Positions 27,101 to 36,100 of a stretch of DNA of 64,000 bases are shown here, piece after piece (positions within the stretch are counted from its first letter, which is position 1; each line of letters begins with the position of its first letter). Location: NCBI GenBank assembly GCA_031841125.1, contig CM063106.1, positions 32,670,001 to 32,734,000 on the forward strand, written 5' to 3'. Source of the stretch: Acanthococcus lagerstroemiae. Lineage: Eukaryota; Arthropoda; Insecta; Hemiptera; Eriococcidae. A program made the position numbers and the translations under genes. The notes beneath the pieces are model-generated. The model was not told where the DNA came from. It worked only from the letters and a program-made list of their open reading frames with translations, and did no database searches.

Positions 27101-30100
27101 AGTGCGGCAAAATCACGCCGTTTTCGCATGACTTTGTTCGATAAATTTTAAAGCGGTTTCAAATTAATGATTCAAAGACTTTTCCAAACACGTGGGGGAG
27201 TTTACGAGTAGAAAATAAGTTTACTTATTTGTTTTCTCAGGGCACTGGTAACACTCACACGGCAACATGTTGTCTAGAGTTGAGTAAGAACTACCTAAAG
27301 CACTGTAATCACGAGTGCGGCAATACGCCATTTTGGATCCAACTGCGCCGAATTGAAAGCGCGGTACGCTCCGCATAATCGGATTCGGCATCCACGGGCC
27401 CAGTTGAATGGCTTCAATAATACAGATGTACTTATGGAAAATTGGTTTCGCACTACGATAAATGTCTGCATAAAGGTGGCGATTATGTAGAAGAATAAAA
27501 GATCTGTCAGCAATGATCGATTTTTTATTCGAACCAATTCCGTTGATTTTATTACTTATTTTTGTGAATTTTAGGAAACTTACTGTCTAAACGCCCCACG
27601 TACTGGCAGTCTCTTCATCTTCACCATTATTATTTTTCAAAACTAGAATTTGATATAGACTGCATCCACTCACATCTTCCTGCGCAGACAATCTCTCACT
27701 ATCTGGCATGTTCTCAGTAATTTCTACAATTTCGTTAGTTAAATCAGGTTCAACGTTTTCGAGTGATTCCTCATAAAGCTCATCATCTGAGCTAGAGCAC
27801 TGTAAACATGGGTGTATAATCATCCGCCATTTTGATTCACGCTTCGCCCGTCGATGCCAAATTGACTATGCGGTACGCTCCGCATAGTCGGATTCGGTAT
27901 TCACGGGCACATTGTGAATCAAAATGGCGGATCAGGGCTGTGAACCGGAATAATTAACTTAACGGATTAACGGAAAGATAACGTTACCAGAACATAATTA
28001 ACGGAAAGGAACGGAACGTAACGAAAAGAATCAGTCACGGAATACCGGAAACATTTTTACCCGGTAAATGGGTAAATCTTGGGGTGCGTTCAGATTGAAC
28101 AAGAGGACGCACACTGGGTGAAGGGTGAAGACCCGACTTTTGTGTGATAATTTGACCTCCTTCAGGGCTGCCGTTCCGGCAACACGGCATAGTGTGAAAC
28201 GGGCCTTAGACTTAGTATCAGTCTATCAGTAGATAACAATAGAAGTTCTCAGTTTAACCCTAATGTATAGTGAACTTGTAGGTACTTCGAGAAGAAAACG
28301 AGGAGAATGCCTATCATAACGGTAACTTAAATGTACACGGTACTGCGCATATTATCGAACTGGTCGCTTCATGATCGAAAATCTAAAAACTAGAAGTAGG
28401 TACAATACATTACTACTGATATTACTGACGCTATCGCACACGCTCGAATCTTCACGCTTATTCTATTCTACAAACTAAAGCCCCCTCTGAATTTCGATTT
28501 GTAGATTGCTAAGATAAACATGGGTTAAGAAGTACTGGTTTTGAGTTGTGTTATCTTGTAAAATTCACATGTTTAAGGTCCATCTTTTGATTTTTTTTTC
28601 ACCATTCCTTCATTTGTTTAACTGTTTTTGTTTTATTTTGCTCTAATCTCTTATGATCGTGAACATGATTTTCGTTTTTTTATTACTTATTCAGTAATTC
28701 AGCAAACTATATAAGTTAACAGTGAAAGTGAGACTCTGATGATCAAAACCTGTGTCAGTATAGCGTACATGTTCAACGTCCTCTCATCTATCATGACTAA
28801 AAAATGAACAACTTTACTTTTTCGCCCCCCCCCCCCCCACCGCATATGTTTACCAAATCGGCGCCTCTACACAAATAAAAAATTAGTAGCTCCACAATAT
28901 TTAATTATTAGTTCCTTGTTCTTCAGTGAAATATAAACGTATAGAACGAAGTAACGAAGTGGGCGTAATTGTGAAATTCTTATTGGTTTATTATTAAAAT
29001 TAACATTGGTAACGGATACCGTAACGTAACATTACCAAAACAATACCGTAACCACTTGTAGTAACGTTATTTACCGAAACCGTTTACCGGGATGAAGCGG
29101 TAATAATACCATGTTAACTTAACTAATCCGTTCCGTTATCACAGCCCTGTGGCGGATGATTATACTCATGTTTGTAGTGCCCTATCTAAGCCAAGTAACT
29201 TTGACGGTGAATTGCTTCAAAGTTGATTCTCTCACAGAATCCCATACTTCAGCGCTCCAGTACATCACATCTTTAATAGACCAGTTTAGTGATGACGTCA
29301 CACAGTGTTTTACTACTCTTGGTTACGGCTGGAAGAAGTACCCGTCTTTCTTCGTTTAAACATTAAACATATTGAGCTATTGACTCCCATATGAAAAAAC
29401 AGACAGAGCAAAGATCATCATGTTACTACCTGAGAATGAGAAATTTGTTAGAAATCATAAATTTACTAGCAAGAGCTAAGAACCTTCTGGATTAAAAATA
29501 TATACCTCTGCTTTTTAACAAATTTCTTATTCTCAAGTAGTAACATAATGATCTTTACTCCGTGTGTTTTTCTTATGGAATTCAATACGTCCGCAAGAAA
29601 AAATACGGGTACTTTTGCTAACAGTAACTCACTGGTGTGACGTCACATAAAACTGGTCTATTCCATCTTTATATTTCAGTAGAGCCCTTTGACTATATAC
29701 ATACCATGGACACAGAACAACGCGATTTAGGATGAAGCCAACATTGCCCTTTATATCACTATTTTTATCAGTTATAATCATCTTCGTATTATTCGGTGTA
29801 ATCCGGTGGAATTGTAAAATGGAAAATTTCTTACTTTTCATTATTAAAAAAAAACGTTCTGAATTATTTGGATTCGATTGTACACTAATTAAATAATTGC
29901 AAAATAAACTATTACAAAATTAATTCCAGCAAACTTGCCCTTTATATCTTTATTTTTAAAATTTTATTTGGCTTTTTGGCTCTTTTCCTAGCTTTACAAA
30001 AACCACTGATAATGGAGCGCCATTTTGGCTTACACCGCGCCCGTCGATGCCGAATTGACTACGCCGTACTGCCCCTCAGATTCGGCATTCACGGGCAGGG

Positions 30101-33100
30101 TATACGCCAAAATGGCGACCTATTATACTCTTCCGTGTGTAGAGCTTTAATTTCAGCAACTTCGAAGTAATAAATTTACAGTAACATTTTTTAAATGATT
30201 CAGTGACGTGTTGATCCAAAAGCATAATTAAACTGGTAACATTGGGGGAGGGGAGACTTGATGGTGATTATTTCACCCCATCGCCGGGATGAGAAAGCGC
30301 ATTATCTGTAAGGAGAAGAGCTTCTTCCATTAATTTTGTGTATGTACCTAATTGTGAGTACTGTACATAGTAGTTGTGAAGACAAGTTTCTGAAATTTCA
30401 GCTGTTTTAACCCCATAATCGGTTAAAATTAATCGACTTTTTTACTTCGGATAATCGAGGTATGCTCGGATTGAAAAGTTTCCTCGGTTAATCGAATGTC
30501 GGATAATCGAGTGCTTCCACATATAAATTTTAGAAAAAGCACCTACCTACTCTTATTTATTTAAAAATATGAAGAGCAAGAGAACACAATGTGAAGTACC
30601 TAACTATAACGAATCTTAATTATTTCTTGACTTCTGGGAAATAATTTTACGTCTTTCGTGTGGTGTTGGTAGTTATTAAGACTAGATTCTGTTCGAAGAA
30701 CACTGGAAGATGAGTAGTATCATATTCTTTGTTTCAATATTATTTGTTAAGCACTTAGAACACCATATATGCAATTTCAAATACCCCTGCATAGTGTTTG
30801 GGTATTCATGGCCGCATAAAAACACATTACGTTGCTTTTGTCAGTCTGCTTCTAAAGATGTCTCGAGTGTAATTATTTTTATGACACATTTTCCTAGAAT
30901 AAAAAGTGAAGAGCAAATTTCAGAAGCGGTTGAAAGAATTTTCTTTTGAAGCAAACGAGTTTCTTAGATTTAAGATATGCAAGTCTACTCGATTTTATTA
31001 CCTTGAAAATGGAGTCGGTAGATTTTTGTAGGGAGTAGATAAACAACCAATAAATTGGAGTCGATAAGTAGAAATAAAAGATTTCTTATCTCATAAAAGT
31101 GGAGGCAACAAGTAAAAAATTATATATATCTCCAAGAATCTTATGAACCTCGCTCTCTCAAGGCGTCTATCTACAACTTTCTGAATAATTTCTTAACTTT
31201 CCTGGCAAGGGCGCAAATGATACTCTGCGCCCCAATTTTCTAGGAGGAGGGTGTGCAGAATTGACTCCTGTAACCCCCGCTCCCTTTCCAACACCATTAC
31301 TGGAAAATATAACTAACCTGGAAAATCAACTTTTGCAACCAATGGTGCACCAGTTGCATAGGCAGCGTAGACTAAATGTGGGTATTTAATGCGTATCCAT
31401 ACTGCCAACGTAGCCGAATAAGAACCGCCAAAAACCACCCATTTTGTCTCTGCTGGAAAATTATGTTTCTTATTCATGGCTTCGATGAAATATGCAAGAT
31501 CTGCCAATGCTTGTTCACTGTTTAGGTGCGTTAAGTTACCAGCGCTCAAATTTCTGTAAATAAATTGTTATTCACCATTTACATGGATAATTTAAATTTA
31601 ACTATAATTATTTAAATAAAAAGATTAATTATGTTTAGATTTAAGATTAATTTGAATTAATAATTTAAAAAAATTAATAGCTTTATTAGTTGTGCTAACG
31701 TCAATGACATTTTGCGCGTGATATGTTTCAAAATGTGCCATTTTATGCTTTTGATATTATCATCAAAGTAGGTACTAACAAAATTTCTTCTCTTTCCACT
31801 ATTATTGCCCTGTTTACCAGACATTTTTACAAAATGCAAAATTTTGAAAATCCTGAGTCATATGCCAACTGTTACTGTTACATAATCAGAAATTAGTTTT
31901 TGCCACCCACGAAAGTCCATTTGCTAGCATTAAAAAATTAAATCTGACAGCGGGGTTATGGCTCAAAATCGCCTTTTTTCGTACATTTGTAAAAAAATAA
32001 ATCATGTCTCATATGTGCGGAACTGGCTTTTTATCAATGAATTCGGCAAATCTCCTTCCCACTGGTTGACAAAAACCAATTTTCCGGACTTGTATTACAA
32101 TGTACTTCATACATAACATATACAATATTTTGGTTATAACGTACTCAAATGGTTTACTGTATCCATAAAATCGATGTTCCAGTAAAAATGCCATAGCTTT
32201 GTACTTTTTAATATGCGAAGCCCAAGAACTATATGTCAGTGCAAGTTCATTTTCTGGACTCTCGCCACCAATCATTAGAAAGACAGGACTATTTTTAACG
32301 TACCACGTTGCATGTTGCCAATACCTCTGTTGAAAGAGAAACCACCAAAAAAATTTAATCATAATGATTAAAATAATAATTACATATATAAAATAGGCAA
32401 CCACATAGATCATCTAATCTCGTGAATTATTCAATAAAAATAGTATCTAGGTTGTAAAAATATGGCCACAGGTTCAAATGTGGCCACACTTTGAAATTAA
32501 ATTAATGCACTTTTACATATGACAAAGCAGAAGAAAATGAGCAAAGAAAGATTATATAAATGCTACTCTGTTCCAGTTTCAAGTCCTAACGATAAAATAT
32601 TTTTATCAATTCCAAAAAAATAGTCGAGTACGATAGTTCTGGAAACACTGATCAGGAATATCACATATAAGATTTTTTGCCATGATTTCAGCCCAGAAGA
32701 TTTTTGTCCCAGATCGACCAATCTGACTTGCGACTTTCAATCGAGGTAATGAGCGACTAATTTATCCTCAGATTACTACCTATATTTCATTCAATTTTTG
32801 AAGTTAAGTCGATTTTGTCCATTTTAGATCTGAAATTGAAATTTTTGGATCCAAATCCGGGCTAGATCAAGAACCGCATAAAGTATTCCTAATCAGCGAC
32901 GCAGAATACTCCTACATCGTTACTTTGTTCGTTATATGTCCATTAAAAATACCACAGTTGGGGGCACGGGGACTCAAAGGAACTAAACCTGGCACTTGGA
33001 GCTCCTCGTTTATCCCGTATCGATCCGATTCCCCAAAGAAGAGAAATAGAAAGGGCATTTCATGACATACCCCGCATTCAGAGTGTCTCTTATTCTAAAA

Positions 33101-36100
33101 TATGGACTAGTGCCTTCTAAAGTTTTTTTTTTTTTTTTTTTTTTTTTTCCCTACCTAAGGGCAGTTTTTATAGTATGTCTGTTTTCATTGTTTTTTGGAA
33201 ATCGTAAAGCTATGTACACACGTTCAAACTTCACGTCAAACTTAAGTTTGACAGACAAGACTGTGGAAAATTACACCATCCACATGCTACAGTCTTTTCA
33301 TGAGAAAACGACAGTCTTGTGACGCAAAAAACATTTTGCGATAGTATGTTTGGCTGTTTGTTTTGGAAATTCAGTTTAAACGGAACCTCTCCAAAAAATT
33401 GTTCTCCGAAGAAAATGCCTCATGTACAGAAATGAGACATTTTCAAAATCAGAAAAAATCAAACATTTAGAGTTAATATCTGTTTTTCATTCAATTTTTT
33501 ACGCTGAGTTCTAATTTATTGTTTACGTTTGGCAGCAAAATGCCCCGTTTTCGAAATACGCTCGAAAACTGTGAAATTTCTCTAAAGTGATTCTAGCTCA
33601 ATTTTAACGACAGATGTGAATTTGTTTCAAAAAACTGAGTAATTTTCACCCGGTTCTGACGCCTAAGCTTTCCGAAAATTTCTTCGCCCCAAAATGACAT
33701 GGTATTGATATGGAGAAATTTTCAAAATTTCAAAAATCAAAAAAATTGATTTAACAACTTATTTTTACTCAATTTTTTGCGCTGAGTTCAATTTTGTTAT
33801 TCAAATTTGACGGTGGTACTCCGTTTCCGCGATGCTCTGAATAGCGTTGGTGAAATTGTTCAACAAATGATTGTAGCTCAGTTTTGCCAGCGGATATGAA
33901 TTCGTCTCGAAAAACTGTGTAATTTTAACCAGATTCCGATGCCGATGCTCTCCGAAAATATTTTGCTCCAAAAAAAGACGTGAGTGAAATGATTTTTGAA
34001 GAGTTTCCGAGTCGATACCCGGTTAAAATGATTCAATTTTTGGTGGTAAATTCAATTCCGATGTCGCAGTTTATTAGTTCAAATTATTTCTTGACAAATG
34101 TGTAACCAACATTTAGCTCATTCCTTGAATGTATCTCGGCAACTAATCATCGACGCCAGATTTAGTCAAGAACTTTGAACTTAGTGTTTAAAAAGTTAGT
34201 TCAAATAAGGTTTCACTCAATTACTGTAATTTTTTTTTATGTGAGAACTTACTTCTCCGTATTATATACGTCATGCCTCTTATTTTTGGCAAAAATTTTT
34301 TCGGAGAGTTGCGGCGTCGCGATGTGGTGGACATGATTCAATCTTTTAAACCAAATTTCGCCATACAAATCAAGCTAGCTCCAATTTTTGGCAAATGTCA
34401 CCAACATTCACTCCAGTTATTCAGCTTATCTCAGAAACAGTGTACTGTTATGATTATTTCGCTATTTTTTCACGTTTATTAAAGAATTTTATAACTACTG
34501 ATTCGTGTTTTTTCGTACTCATTTTGCTTTTGCTAGCCATAATTCAGAAGTTGGAAAAATGAAATTATTTTTACTATTTTTTCTATGTCTGTAAGTATGT
34601 CTTATCGATTTGGCGGGTAAGATAAAAAAATTGAGCCAGGAGATTCACTTATATGGACTACAACATTAGACTATATATATAAAAAAAAAAATTTTTAAAA
34701 TGAATTACAAGAATTTTTGTGTATTGGACTCACATGTTGGTTATTTTGGAATGAATTCCTGAGAAGAGACTACCTACTCAAAAGAAGTTATAAAATACCA
34801 GTCCTGGGCCAGACAACAGACTACGCTAACTCCACATACCTGATGTCCTGAAGCGTCGGACCTTGCGTGATGATGTTTATGTATTTTGCGTGGGATTTAT
34901 AACCACTTATATACGGCGTGTCCTCAATGTAGATATCACTTAAATGCTGTAAATTTAAATGCCGATGACGTAGAATTTAAAACTATTGCTGTTAAAATTT
35001 TAAGTAGGGGGGGGGGGGGAGCTATTAAAACTATTGATTGCGTTCAGAGTTTAAATCTTGAACGATTGGATTTACATCGGGATATATAGTATAATTCCAT
35101 CGAGTATTAAATGAGAGGTATTAATATTAAATATTTTCAATTGTATCTCAGATATTTTTTATTTTATGCTATCAGCGAGAGAAAAGAGCTTCAATGATAA
35201 AGCTTCGCTTCCATCAAAACTCACCTCACAAAAATAAATAAGACGATTATTGCAATAAACATGTTTCAAAAATAGATAAAATTTTAAACATTTTCAAAGA
35301 ATCAAGTCATTTCTAGGTTCAGAATTGTACTTTAGGTAAATTTTTAAGTTTAAGATACCTATCAATACCTCAACTTTAGCACTTCGGGTCAAGCGAGTCA
35401 TCCAGCAGGACACGCTTCGGAAGTGGAAGGACGCGCTCGCCCATTCGACCAAGGGCGAGTGGACCCGAGCGCTGATACGCGACCTCGACGGATGGGTAGG
35501 AAGAACGCAAGGAGCGCTTAACTTCCACCTTACCCAAGTATTGAGCGGCCACGGGTGCTTCGGCACGTACCTACATTGGATGGCGACAGCGCCGAGCCCC
35601 GTATGCGCGCACTGTGATCGAGAGGCGGAGGACACCACCTTGGCACACCCTGTTCGAGTGTGAGGCCTGGGAGCAGGAGAGGCGCGGGACGGCCACAACA
35701 GCGATCGATCCCGGCGGCGACGATGAAGAAGAAGACGACGACGTCGGCGTGATCAGCCGTCTCGCGCCGGACACCCTGGTTCCGGAGATGATGAAGAACG
35801 GAAACAGTTGGAACCGGGTGTCGGTCTTTGTCTCGGCCATCATGAAGAAGAAGATGGAGACGAAGTGGTCGAGATAGAGGGCCGGCGATACACCAAGCTC
35901 GGCCCACACCATCGAACAGGAGGAGAACTCTGTATCATCCTAGAGAAGAGCTGCTGCAGCTGCACTGCGGACCCACCGGCAGGGCTCACCCTCCGTCACC
36001 ACCTGCCTGCGTCGACACACGGACCAAGACGAGGAGGTGAGGGGTGAGTGAAGAGAGGCAGCGCGTCCGGTCGTGGGGGACCTGAAATTTCCAGGCGAGC

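Noticed and set aside
27295..27537. 80-codon minus-strand frame
   Set aside because: Overlaps the family M MITE arms; no homology visible.
30710..30949. 79-codon plus-strand frame near Tigger-like words
   Set aside because: No HTH, CENP-B or DDE motif could be seen.
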